DNA from: Lysobacterales bacterium
Lineage (GTDB): Bacteria; Pseudomonadota; Gammaproteobacteria; Xanthomonadales; Wenzhouxiangellaceae
Direction of reading: 5' to 3'
Assembly (NCBI GenBank): GCA_002722315.1
Contig: PBLG01000044.1
Location: 62,001-126,000 of the forward strand
Length of the DNA: 64,000 bases
In this document: one piece after another, positions 33,372 to 42,123 of the stretch
Layout of the letters: every line of letters begins with the position of its first letter
Numbering within the stretch: the first letter of the stretch is position 1
Made by a program: the position numbers and the translations under genes
The notes under the pieces: generated by a model
Database searches by the model: none
Seen by the model: the letters and a program-made list of their open reading frames with translations, nothing else
Told to the model about the DNA's origin: nothing

Positions 33372-35944
33372 GCAGCCGCGAGGACCGGGCCGGCGACCGG
33401 GCGCGCAGGATCATCGAGCGGCTGGGTGGGTCGGGTGAATCGCTGAACGAATCGGCCGGCAGCATCGACGCCGCGCGCGTCGCCGATCGGCTGCACCAGA
33501 TCGAGCAGTTGTTCTTGCTGCACGGCGGAGAACGCAACGGCGAGACGGGTCCCGACCCGGATGAAGTCCTGTTCGAGTGGGGCCACCTGCAGGTCCTGGA
33601 GCAACTTGGCCAGGGCAGTTTCGGAGAGGTCTTCCGCGCCTACGATCGCACGCTGGATCGAAACGTCGCGCTGAAGCTGCTCAAGACCGACCATGACCGA
33701 CCGTTTCAATCCCGGCTTTTCCTGCACGAGGCCCGTCAGCTCGCCCTGGTCAGGCATCGCAACGTCCTGGCCGTCCACGGCGCCGCGGTGCACGACGGCC
33801 GGCCGGGCCTTTGGACCGACCTGATCGACGGCGAAACGGCGCACGACGACCGATATCGTGCGTCGTTCGACCGGCTCGAAGCGGTACTGGATCTGGTCGA
33901 GTCACTGGCAGGCGCGCTTCAGGCCGTGCACTCGGCGGGTCTGGTTCACGGCGACGTCAAGCCATCCAATATCATGCGCGACGCCTCGGGCACCTGGATC
34001 CTCATGGATTTCGGCGCAAGCCTCGATCAGCGCGGGGCTCACGGCGGTTCGCACCTGACCTCGGGCACGCCGCTTTACATGGCGCCGGAGGTCGTTCTAG
34101 ATCATGCCCCGTCGAGCCGATCGGACCTGTACGCCATGGGGGCAACGCTGTATCACGTACTGACCGGCAAGCTGCCGCTTCCGGCCGAGCACTGGTCGGA
34201 GCTGGCCGAGAAACACCGCGCCGGCGAACGTCCCTTGCCGGCAGCGAGCACGGGCACACTCGACCGGCGCATCGCCGGTCTGATCGATAGGCTCATGGCC
34301 CGCGAACCCGATCAGCGGCCGACGCTTCATGAGGTGCTGAACGAGGTGCAGGCGATTCGCGAGACGCCGCAGCGCCGGTTCCGGATCATTGCGCTCGGGA
34401 GCATCGCCGGGGCGCTTTTCATCGGCCTGACGCTGACCAGCATCGGCTTCTACCGGGCCAACGAAGCGCGCCAGGTTGCAGAGCGCGAGCAGCGCAAGAC
34501 CTTTGCCGTGAACGAGTTTCTGCAACATGTGCTGTTTTCGCCGGCGAGCAGCGGGCGGGGGCGCGACTTGACGGTCGAGGACATGCTGCGCGAGGCGGCG
34601 CTCAACGTCGAACGGATACTCGCGGATCAGCCGGAAGCACGGATCATCGTTCGGCGCGTTCTGGCCTCCTCGTACAATACCTTGCACCTGACCGACCTCG
34701 GCCAGGACCAGATTCGGATCGCTCGCGCCGAATTGCAGGAGGAAGGACTGCGCCTGCCTTCCATCGAACGCAAGTTGGCGCTGGTCGAGATCCTGATTGC
34801 CATGAACGAGCAGCGCTACGAGGACGCAATTTCGCTGGCCGAACAGTTCCTGGCCCGTCAATCCGATGAACTCGGTGACGATCATGTGGACGTTCGATTC
34901 GCGCGGACCTACCAGCTCGACAGCTACAACGCGCTGGGTCGACTCGCCGACGCCGAAGCCCTGCTGGACGAACACTTTTCCGAAGTGCCGGTGCCCGAAA
35001 CGGCCGAGAACAACGCCGGCTTCAACATCCTGCGCAATCGAACCAATCTGTATCGAGCACAGGGGCGCTTCGAGGAAGCGCTGCAAGCCGCCGAGGAAGC
35101 GGTCGACTGGCTGGAGCGCTTCCCGCGCGCCGCGCAGAACGACCGAAACGATGCCTTGACGAACCTCGCGATCAGCCTGGTGCGCGTCAACGAAATGAAT
35201 CGCGCGGTGGAGGTATTCGCAGCGTTGGCTCCGCTTCAGGCGCGCATCTACGGACCGGGCACCAACGAGCACATCGCCGCCCTGAGCAATCTGGCAGCCA
35301 TCCAGAACGACCTCGGTCGTCCTGAAGACGCTCGTTCCACGCTTCAGGAGGCGCTCGATGCCATCGAGGCGCACCCGGGTCTGCTGTCCGAGCAGCAGCG
35401 CTTGATCCTGATGATCAACCTCGCCAACGCGCTGAACGCCACCGGGGAACAGGCGCGCGGCGAAGCGATCCTGCGACAGACGCTCGAGGGATCGATTGAT
35501 CTTAATGGACCGGAAAGCCGTCTGACCATTTCGCTGGAGTACAACCTCGCCGAACTGCTGAGCCAGCAGGGCCGGTTCGACGAAGCTCGTGCGGTGGCCG
35601 AACCGAATTTCGAGCGAACGGCCAACGCCTTCGGTGCGGGCCATTACCTCACCCTCCTGGCGAAGGACAACCTTGCGGTGGCGCTGGCGGGCCTGGGCCG
35701 CTCGAACCAGGCACTGACGATGCACGACGAGGCGCTTGCAGCAATGACCGACCAGCTCGGCACCGAGCATCCGTACGTGCTGGTCGTCGAACGCAACCGC
35801 ATGAAGACGCTGCAGGGCTTTGCGCCGGAACGAATCCAAACCGATACCCTCGAGAAACTGGTCCTTCGCCACGAGGACGCCCTGGGTGCCGATCACCCGG
35901 ACACCTTGGAGGCGCGCGCGCTTCAGGAAAAGGCAACGCCTTAG
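33368..35944 (+). CDS. Membrane Ser/Thr protein kinase with long TPR region (second copy)
   Basis: An 858-residue protein starting at a GTG that overlaps the sigma stop. The kinase domain is at about 70-330: GQGSFGEVF, K103 in VALKLL, HGDVKPSN (D196) and DFG (D214), again HGD instead of HRD. One transmembrane helix lies at about 338-360 (IALGSIAGALFIGLTLTSIG). It is followed by about 490 residues of TPR-type repeats (EEALQAAEEAVDWLERF, LSNLAAIQNDLGRPEDARST). The domain order, HGD loop and gene order match the 4993-7503 kinase. The TPR arm probably senses or binds a protein partner. No substrate is proven; the co-transcribed sigma factor is the obvious candidate (inference). Confidence 0.92.
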   Translation: MSSREDRAGDRARRIIERLGGSGESLNESAGSIDAARVADRLHQIEQLFLLHGGERNGETGPDPDEVLFEWGHLQVLEQLGQGSFGEVFRAYDRTLDRNVALKLLKTDHDRPFQSRLFLHEARQLALVRHRNVLAVHGAAVHDGRPGLWTDLIDGETAHDDRYRASFDRLEAVLDLVESLAGALQAVHSAGLVHGDVKPSNIMRDASGTWILMDFGASLDQRGAHGGSHLTSGTPLYMAPEVVLDHAPSSRSDLYAMGATLYHVLTGKLPLPAEHWSELAEKHRAGERPLPAASTGTLDRRIAGLIDRLMAREPDQRPTLHEVLNEVQAIRETPQRRFRIIALGSIAGALFIGLTLTSIGFYRANEARQVAEREQRKTFAVNEFLQHVLFSPASSGRGRDLTVEDMLREAALNVERILADQPEARIIVRRVLASSYNTLHLTDLGQDQIRIARAELQEEGLRLPSIERKLALVEILIAMNEQRYEDAISLAEQFLARQSDELGDDHVDVRFARTYQLDSYNALGRLADAEALLDEHFSEVPVPETAENNAGFNILRNRTNLYRAQGRFEEALQAAEEAVDWLERFPRAAQNDRNDALTNLAISLVRVNEMNRAVEVFAALAPLQARIYGPGTNEHIAALSNLAAIQNDLGRPEDARSTLQEALDAIEAHPGLLSEQQRLILMINLANALNATGEQARGEAILRQTLEGSIDLNGPESRLTISLEYNLAELLSQQGRFDEARAVAEPNFERTANAFGAGHYLTLLAKDNLAVALAGLGRSNQALTMHDEALAAMTDQLGTEHPYVLVVERNRMKTLQGFAPERIQTDTLEKLVLRHEDALGADHPDTLEARALQEKATP

Positions 35945-36084
35945 AAAGCTTCGACACAACTGTTTCTGCTCGGCGGACAACCTGGTGCGGCTCAGCTCGT
36001 GGGGCTTGCTGCGCGCAAGCCGCTTTCAGGAGGTGTTTTCGCTGCTCGAACGCTGCGCGGCGACAACGCCTCGTTCGGAATTCC

Positions 36085-36170
36085 GGGGAACCTCTCAACA
36101 ACCCTGCGCGGGGCGCGTTTCAGTCGGACAACGCGCTGTCGCGCCCGTGCAGGGTTGTTCAGAGATTCCC
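36085..36170. repeat. MITE/REP-like inverted repeat ending at a stop codon
   Basis: Two arms of about 32 bases (36085-36117 and, reversed, 36139-36170) share CTC-CAACAACCCTGC-CGGG with a few mismatches and a 21-base loop. The right end coincides with the stop codon of the gene at 36170-36901. A related single arm lies at 21039-21070. The surrounding stretch from 35945 has further short palindromes, for example CTTGCTGCGCGCAAG, and no gene. Confidence 0.7.
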
Positions 36171-36901
36171 TAGCCCTTGATGACGCTGCTCAGCAGCACC
36201 TGAATCCAGGACACGCTACCGATCTGGAAAACGGCCACCGCAATCAGATTGATCGCGACCGCGCACCAGGTGGCTGGATGTTTCAGCTTGCCGTACTTCC
36301 AGGCAAAGGCCAGGGTGACGGCGATGATGATCGCCTGGCTCAAGACGTTCGCGGCGAAGATCTCGACATCCGGCCAGTGGTCGGCCTGGGCCATGATGAA
36401 CACGCCCTGGATGCCCCTGCCGAGCGCCGGCATCATGATGATGAACACCGTGGATACCAGCCACCATGCGTGTTCCTCAATCTGTTTGCGCCGCACGATG
36501 GCCATGACCACGGCCAGGCTGAACAGCATGACCATCAGGATCTCCACGACCGCGACACCGTAGAAGAAGTCGGGCGTGAACGGCCCGAAGCGGACCGGGT
36601 CCTCGGTTGCCAGCTGCACGTAAACCAGGTCTCGGTGCATCATGCTCAACGCGCCGATCGCCACGCCGCCGGCCAGGAACAGCCCGATCATGCCGTTGGT
36701 GCGGTGGAGCTCCATGCGACCGTGGGTCGCCAGCCACGGCTGAACGACTAGAAATGCGTACCACAGGGTTGCGCACCAGTAATGAACGTGCACCGCCCAG
36801 GTGTTTTCCGTGAAGTCTCCCCAGTAGTCCCGGGCGATGCCGAGCTGCATCAAGACCATCGGGATGATCATCCAGAGGTAAAGCGTGCGGTATTTGCTCA
36901 T
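36170..36901 (-). CDS. Multi-pass membrane protein of unknown function
   Basis: A 243-residue protein from ATG 36901 (MSKYRTLYLWMIIPMVLMQL); the longer frame to 36982 has no supporting start. It has about seven hydrophobic segments. Histidines cluster near membrane faces (WAVHVHYWCATLWYAFLVVQ, WLATHGRMELHRTNGMIGLF, then LSMMHRDLVY and EEHAWW), as might ligate haem or metal. The plan recalls DUF2306/cytochrome b561-like proteins, but I cannot assign it. It stands alone between the kinase cassette and the Mrp operon. Its stop codon is formed at the edge of the repeat at 36085-36170, so the C-terminus may have been set by that repeat. Confidence 0.65.
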   Translation of the reverse strand: MSKYRTLYLWMIIPMVLMQLGIARDYWGDFTENTWAVHVHYWCATLWYAFLVVQPWLATHGRMELHRTNGMIGLFLAGGVAIGALSMMHRDLVYVQLATEDPVRFGPFTPDFFYGVAVVEILMVMLFSLAVVMAIVRRKQIEEHAWWLVSTVFIIMMPALGRGIQGVFIMAQADHWPDVEIFAANVLSQAIIIAVTLAFAWKYGKLKHPATWCAVAINLIAVAVFQIGSVSWIQVLLSSVIKG

Positions 36902-37140
36902 ACGGCAACACCCGGCAACGGCGTGCGCTGAATGGCGCCTTGTCCCGGGCCGCCGCGGACGTCGCCCGAAGCGTTCCGGCATGGCATGACAGCAAGCCTG
37001 GTCGGCGAGCGCGGCGGCAGATTTTTCCGGATGTTTCGAAGTGGCATGGCGATACCGACTGGTATGGGTTCATCGCTGTCCAATGCCGCGGTCGGGGGAA
37101 AGCGCACATCGAGGCCTTGGGAATCCTGTGAGCCACGATT

Positions 37141-38796
37141 TCAGAACAGCAGTGTGACCAGCCACAGCAATCCGCCCAGCGCCAGGATCAGGAACCCGGC
37201 CACCGGCAACGACGTGATCTTGCGCTCGGTCCAGAGCAAGGCCCGAGTCATGCGTACGTGAACCGGGTAAAGATTGGGGAGGGATCCCAGGCTCGCCTCG
37301 GCAACCCGCGCGACTCGCATGTTCGCCGCCCCGAAGAATCGTTCCAGCCACACGACCAGGTCGCCGGCCGGCAGGCCGAGCGTCCATCCGGGCATCAATG
37401 CGGACTTCAACCCGACCACCAGCGCCGCGATCGCCAGCGGCCAGGTCGCCGGCCACAGGCCCGCCGCCAGGTGCAGCTCCAACCCGTGCCCCACTGCCCA
37501 GGCCCAGGGCACGACCAGCCCGGCAAGCACCATGGCAAGCCAGGCCGGGTGGGCGGTCTTGTAGCCGCGCTCGGTCCGGACGAGTCGCCAGAAGTGCCAC
37601 AGCAGCAGGGCCGTCGCGGTCGAGGTCAGGCTCAGCACCAGCGTCCAGCCCTGGGCCAGGCCGGCGTCGTGAAACGCGGCTTTGAGGCCGGTCTTGGCCA
37701 GCATCCCGGTGGTCAACGGCGCGGCCGAAATCGCCAGCGCCGGAATCGCCACCAGCAAGCCCCTGAGGCGGCTCCGCCCCGGCGCGCAGCCGCAGGCCAG
37801 GAACAGCGAAGCCTTGTTCAACCCATGGTGCAGCACCATCACGCCCAACCAGGGAAGCAAGGCCGCGGCCCGTTCCGGCGCCATCAGCATCGCCGCATAG
37901 ACGGACAACACCAGGCCCATCTGGCTGATGGTCGAATACGCGAGCACCACCTTGATCCGCCGCTGGGCGAGCCCGAGCAGCACGCCGGCGAACGCGGTAC
38001 CGATGCCCAGCAGCAACAGCACCGGCCCGACCGTATCGGCGCCGTCGCTGCCCGGTGGGACCAGCCGCAGCCACCCCAGCAGGCCGGCCTTGACGATGAC
38101 GCCGGACAGGATCGCGCTGGCCGGCACCGGGGCCACCGGGTGCGCCAGCGGCAGCCAGAGATGCAGCGGCACGATGCCCATCTTGACCCCGAACCCGGCC
38201 AGGATCAGCCAGCTCCAGCCGGACCCGAGATCGATGCTGCCGGCCAGTTCGGACAGCGCCACGTTGCCGGCCTGCGAGACGATCGCCGCGATGCCGGCAA
38301 ACGCGGCCATCTCGCCCAGCAGCGCCATCACCAGGTAGACCCGCCCGGCCCGCCAGGCTTCATCGGACCTTGCATGGATTATCAACAGCCAGGAGGCAAG
38401 GCTCAGGGTCGCGTAGCCGGCGTAGAATCCCGCCACGTCCTGCGCCAGCAGGGCCAGCGAAATTCCGGCGAGGCTGACCAGCCAGCCGCTCCAGAACAGG
38501 ACCCGGTCGCGGTGCACACGAGTGGCGGCAAACCAGCCGGCCAGCCCCCACGCCACCGCGCACAGGACGGTCAGCGGCGCGGCGACCGGGTCCGCGCCGA
38601 GGCGGAGGTCGAGCAGAACGAACGGCAGTCCGGCCACTTCCTCGGAATTGCCGAGCAGCAGCGGCAGCGCAAGCAGCGGCGGCAGCCAGGGCGCAACTGT
38701 CATGGCCAGGGCGCGGGGGGTACCGCGAAATGCCAGCAGCGCCGCGGCGACCAGCGGCGCGAGTACCGGCAGCAGGTTGACGGCCAGCGCGCTCAC
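37141..38796 (-). CDS. Mrp-type antiporter subunit, NuoL/M/N-like, third copy lacking the TM5 glutamate
   Basis: A 551-residue multi-helix protein; the start is the GTG at 38796 that overlaps the upstream stop (GTGA). It belongs to the proton-conducting membrane transporter family: LAGFGVKMGIVPLHLWLPLA (TM7 lysine), SAILSGVIVKAGLLGWLRLV (TM8 lysine), AYSTISQMGLVLSVYAAMLM and MLAKTGLKAAF (TM12 lysine). The TM5 segment reads FYAGYATLSLASWLL, so the conserved glutamate seen in its two neighbours (YE, LE) is an alanine, near residue 129. It is the last gene of the antiporter operon. It may be a structural or regulatory subunit rather than a full proton channel (inference). Symbol withheld because it is not clearly A, D or another. 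Confidence 0.88.
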   Translation of the reverse strand: MSALAVNLLPVLAPLVAAALLAFRGTPRALAMTVAPWLPPLLALPLLLGNSEEVAGLPFVLLDLRLGADPVAAPLTVLCAVAWGLAGWFAATRVHRDRVLFWSGWLVSLAGISLALLAQDVAGFYAGYATLSLASWLLIIHARSDEAWRAGRVYLVMALLGEMAAFAGIAAIVSQAGNVALSELAGSIDLGSGWSWLILAGFGVKMGIVPLHLWLPLAHPVAPVPASAILSGVIVKAGLLGWLRLVPPGSDGADTVGPVLLLLGIGTAFAGVLLGLAQRRIKVVLAYSTISQMGLVLSVYAAMLMAPERAAALLPWLGVMVLHHGLNKASLFLACGCAPGRSRLRGLLVAIPALAISAAPLTTGMLAKTGLKAAFHDAGLAQGWTLVLSLTSTATALLLWHFWRLVRTERGYKTAHPAWLAMVLAGLVVPWAWAVGHGLELHLAAGLWPATWPLAIAALVVGLKSALMPGWTLGLPAGDLVVWLERFFGAANMRVARVAEASLGSLPNLYPVHVRMTRALLWTERKITSLPVAGFLILALGGLLWLVTLLF

Positions 38797-40292
38797 GGCG
38801 CATACCCTTCGGCGATCTTGATCACCCAGTTCAGCGGGCTGAGCGGATGCGCCGCCATCAGGCCCAGCGCAACCGTCAGGAACGCAGTCGCCAGCGCCGA
38901 ACAGACCAGCGCCAGGCGCGGCAGCCGGCCGATCTCTATCCGCGCTGCGGCAACGCTGCCCGGCGGCCCCAGCCACAGCCGGCCGACCAGCGGCAGGAAA
39001 TACGCCGCGTTGAGCAGCGCGCTGGTGATCACAACCGCCAGCACCGCCGGCATGCCGACGGCGAGCGCGCCGGAGGCCAGGTACCATTTACTGATGAAGC
39101 CGACGATCGGCGGCAGTCCGATCATGCCGAGCGCGGCCACGGTAAACGCGACGCTGACCCAGGGCATCCGCCGTCCCAGGCCGTCGAGCTGGTCGATCTT
39201 CGAAACCCCCAGCAACAGGCCGAAAATGCCGGCACAGAAGAACAGCGTGATTTTCATCAGGCCCTGGTGAACCAGGTGCACCATGCCGCCGGAGGTGGCC
39301 AGCAGGCCGCCGACCGCGATGCCCAGCACGATGTAGGACACCTGGCTGACGGTGGAGTAAGCCAGCCGGCGCTTGAGGTGGTGCTCGCGCAGCGCCAGCA
39401 ACGAGCCGATGATGATGGTCCAGCAGGCCACCGCGATCAGCGGCAGGCGCATGCCGAGCCCGGCGACAAGCTCGAGCCCGTAGACGTCCTCGACCGTGCG
39501 GATGATGCCGAACGCGCCGGCCTTGACCACGGCCACCGCGTGCAGCAGGGCGCTGACCGGCGCCGGCGCGACCATTGCCTTGGGCAGCCAGCCGTGCAGC
39601 GGGACCAGGCCCGCCTTGACGCCGAATCCGGCGATGAGCATGGCGAAGATGATCCGGAGTTCGGTGGCATGCTCGGCGGCCAGCGGCGCCAGGAATCCGC
39701 CCGGCGTGAATACCGCATTCCCGGCCAGTCCGTACAGCCAGACCAGCGCGGTGAGCAGCACGACGCCGCCGGCCAGCGTGTATCGAAGATAGCTGCGCCC
39801 GGCCGCCAGCGCTTCGGGCGTGCCGTTATGCACCACCAGCGGCCAGGTGGTCAGGGTGAGCAGTTCGTAGAAGATGAACAGCGTCAGCAGGTTGCCGGCC
39901 ATCGCAATGCCCATGGTGGCGCTGACGCACAGACTGAAAAAGCCGAAGAACCGGGCCCGGTTCGGCGAGTGCTCGAGGTAGGCAATCGCGTAGACCGTGG
40001 TGACCAGCCACAGGACCGCCGAGAGGCTGGCGAACAGGATGCTCAAAGCGTCGGCGTGCAGAATCAGTTCCAGCCCCGGGAGCAGCTCGAAGCGGAACAG
40101 GAACTCGTTTCCGGCCAGTACCGACAGCCCGATCCAGACGACCAGGATCAGCTTGAGCGTCGCGGCCACCAGGTTGACCCAGATCCTCAGGCGCTGCCGT
40201 TCCTCTCCGGCGATGAAGATCACGATCGCCGCCAGCGTCGAGACCAGCACCACGGCCGGCGGCAGCACCTGGGCGAGCCACGGCTCGATCAC
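38793..40292 (-). CDS. mnhD: Mrp-type antiporter subunit D-like
   Basis: A 499-residue protein with about 14 membrane helices. Key residues of the proton-conducting transporter family are present: TM5 glutamate E143 in FIFYELLTLTTW, the TM7 lysine in IAGFGVKAGLVPLHGWLPKA, the TM8 lysine in LLHAVAVVKAGAFGIIRTVE, RRLAYSTVSQVSYIVLGIAV, and the TM12 lysine in GFISKWYLASGAL. Together with the other operon genes it moves Na+ or another cation against protons. It overlaps both neighbours by four bases, so translation is coupled. The D name is given by similarity; it could equally serve as the A-like subunit. Confidence 0.88.
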   Translation of the reverse strand: MIEPWLAQVLPPAVVLVSTLAAIVIFIAGEERQRLRIWVNLVAATLKLILVVWIGLSVLAGNEFLFRFELLPGLELILHADALSILFASLSAVLWLVTTVYAIAYLEHSPNRARFFGFFSLCVSATMGIAMAGNLLTLFIFYELLTLTTWPLVVHNGTPEALAAGRSYLRYTLAGGVVLLTALVWLYGLAGNAVFTPGGFLAPLAAEHATELRIIFAMLIAGFGVKAGLVPLHGWLPKAMVAPAPVSALLHAVAVVKAGAFGIIRTVEDVYGLELVAGLGMRLPLIAVACWTIIIGSLLALREHHLKRRLAYSTVSQVSYIVLGIAVGGLLATSGGMVHLVHQGLMKITLFFCAGIFGLLLGVSKIDQLDGLGRRMPWVSVAFTVAALGMIGLPPIVGFISKWYLASGALAVGMPAVLAVVITSALLNAAYFLPLVGRLWLGPPGSVAAARIEIGRLPRLALVCSALATAFLTVALGLMAAHPLSPLNWVIKIAEGYAP

Positions 40293-41758
40293 GGCCCGGC
40301 TCCCGGAACGCCGCTTTGCAGGCGAACACCGCCATCCATAAGAACGCCGCTACCGAGGAGGTCCAGTACCGGGTGCGGATACAGACCGATGACCACCGCC
40401 AGCAACGCCAGCATCAGCGCCGCCAGGCTGGTGATCGCGGGCGGCTTCGGGTGCAGGTGATGCACCGCACGCCGCGCCGGATGAAAGCAGGTCAGCGCCA
40501 GGATCCGGAACACGTAGGCCGCGCTCATCAGGCCGCTGAGGACGATCAGCACCAGCCAGAACCAGCCGCCGGTCTCCCATGCGGCCGAAAGCAGCATCCA
40601 CTTGCCCGTGAACCCGCCGCTGGGCGGCAGACCTATCAGCGTGACGCCCGCCAGTGCAAGCGTGAACGCTTCCAGCGGCATGCGCTTGTCCAGGCCCGGC
40701 AGGTGACGGATGCTGTCCGAGCCCAGCACCGTGACGATGTTGGCCGCGGCCAGGAACATCGCGGCCTTGGCCAGACCATGCGCCAGCAGATGAAAGCCGG
40801 CGCCCTGGAAGGCTTGCTGGCAGGCCAGCGGCAACAGCAGCAGCAGGAAGCCGAACTGGCTGATGCTCGAGTAGGCGATCACCATTTTCAGGCGCGGCTG
40901 AAGATAGGCCGCCAGCGCACCGTATACGATCGCGCCGGCCCCGATCAGGCCGAGCAGGTTGGTCAACAGCGTCGGTGGGTCAACCGCGGTCTCGAACCAG
41001 ATGCGCCACAGCGCGACGAGCGCGACCTTGCCGACCACCGCCGACATGATTGCCGCGACCGGGCCGGGCGCATTGCTGTAGGCGTGCGGCAGCCACACGT
41101 GGAGCGGGAAGATCGCGGCCTTGACCATCAGCCCGGTCAGCATCAGCACCAGCGCGACGTTGTTGAGCTCGACCAGGCCCGGCTGGTGCATGGCCAGGCT
41201 GCCGGTCTGGGCATAGACCAGCCCGACGCCGAGCACGTACATCAGCGATCCGAGCACCGCCAGGAGCAGGTAGCGCATCGCCGCCGACAGCGCCGCGATG
41301 CCGTCGTCGGTCGCGATCAGCGCAACCGCCGCCAGCGTCGTGAGCTCCAGCGCGACGTAAAGGTTGAACAGGTCGGCCGCCAGGGTCGCCAGGTTGACCC
41401 CGGTCGCCAGGATCAGCCACAGCGACCAGAACGGCCCCGATTCGGTTTCTTCCGGTTTGAATCGCTGCCAGGCGCCCGGCAATGCGGCGATCCCGACCAG
41501 CGCGTGCACCCAGAGGACGACCAGCGCGAGTGCATCGAGCCGCCAGCCGATGCCCAGCGGCGGGCTCCAGCCGCCGAATACCAGGGTCAGCGTCTGCTCG
41601 CGCGCGACCGCGATGCTCAGCGGCACCAGGAAGCAAGGCCAGGCAAGCGATCCCAGCAGCACCGCCCAGCGCCGACGCGCCGGGGGCAGCATGACCGCGA
41701 CCAGCGCCGTGCCCAGCGGAATGAACACCAGCGCGAGCAGCAGTTTGTCGAACGACAT
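40289..41758 (-). CDS. Mrp-type antiporter subunit D-like (first copy)
   Basis: A 489-residue protein starting at the ATG in TGATG, sharing a base with the upstream stop; a GTG just before it is also possible. It has TM5 glutamate E138 in YVALELTTLAAVAL, the TM7 lysine in LTGLMVKAAIFPLHVWLPHA, AYSSISQFGFLLLLLPLACQ and the TM12 lysine in GGFTGKWMLLSAA. These features are those of an active proton-conducting subunit. It is the first of three such subunits in this operon. The standard operon has one long MrpA and one MrpD, so here the NuoL-like role of MrpA is probably carried by one of these separate proteins. Confidence 0.88.
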   Translation of the reverse strand: MSFDKLLLALVFIPLGTALVAVMLPPARRRWAVLLGSLAWPCFLVPLSIAVAREQTLTLVFGGWSPPLGIGWRLDALALVVLWVHALVGIAALPGAWQRFKPEETESGPFWSLWLILATGVNLATLAADLFNLYVALELTTLAAVALIATDDGIAALSAAMRYLLLAVLGSLMYVLGVGLVYAQTGSLAMHQPGLVELNNVALVLMLTGLMVKAAIFPLHVWLPHAYSNAPGPVAAIMSAVVGKVALVALWRIWFETAVDPPTLLTNLLGLIGAGAIVYGALAAYLQPRLKMVIAYSSISQFGFLLLLLPLACQQAFQGAGFHLLAHGLAKAAMFLAAANIVTVLGSDSIRHLPGLDKRMPLEAFTLALAGVTLIGLPPSGGFTGKWMLLSAAWETGGWFWLVLIVLSGLMSAAYVFRILALTCFHPARRAVHHLHPKPPAITSLAALMLALLAVVIGLYPHPVLDLLGSGVLMDGGVRLQSGVPGAGP

Positions 41759-42123
41759 CACGGCGCCCGCTCGCCTTCAGCCTCCGGCGCAGTTCGCCGG
41801 CCGTGCTTTCGACCCAGCAGCGCCGGATCCAGGTCCGGGTGGATAGTCGCGTGGCCCTGCTTGCGGAACAGCCGCACCATCAGGGCGAGCGCGAAGGCCG
41901 TGGTGGAGACGGCGATGACGATACCGGTCAGCACCAGCGCCTGGGGCACCGGGTCGGGATGGCCGTCGATGGACGCCGGCACCACGATGAGCAACAGGAA
42001 CAGCGCGCTCAGCATCAGGTTCAACGCGAGCAGCTTGCGCATGATGTGCGCCGATACCAGCAGGCCGTGCACGCCCAGGCCGAAGATCGCGGCCGCGACC
42101 AGCACGAAGATTGCGCTGGTCAC
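41758..42123 (-). CDS. mnhC: Mrp-type antiporter subunit C (NuoK-like)
   Basis: A 121-residue protein with three membrane helices, of normal size. AIFVLVAAAIFGLGVHGLLV and SAHIMRKLLALNLMLSALFL match the MnhC/NuoK plan. PQALVLTGIVIAVSTTAFAL is the typical last helix (P-x-A-L-V-L-T-x-I-V-I). NuoK-like subunits contribute a proton path in the membrane. The C-terminal 35 residues are polar and basic (RKQGHATIHPDLDPALLGRK) and longer than usual. Its start overlaps the upstream gene by four bases and its stop shares bases with the next start. Confidence 0.92.
   Translation of the reverse strand: MTSAIFVLVAAAIFGLGVHGLLVSAHIMRKLLALNLMLSALFLLLIVVPASIDGHPDPVPQALVLTGIVIAVSTTAFALALMVRLFRKQGHATIHPDLDPALLGRKHGRRTAPEAEGERAP

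Noticed and set aside
35945..36169. Small gene in the repeat region after the second kinase
   Set aside because: Open frames here are shadows of the repeat and of the membrane protein; no start with a ribosome site was found.
37258..39270. 670-residue plus-strand frame opposite the Mrp subunits
   Set aside because: Composition is almost all Q, R, G and P, the typical antisense of membrane codons.
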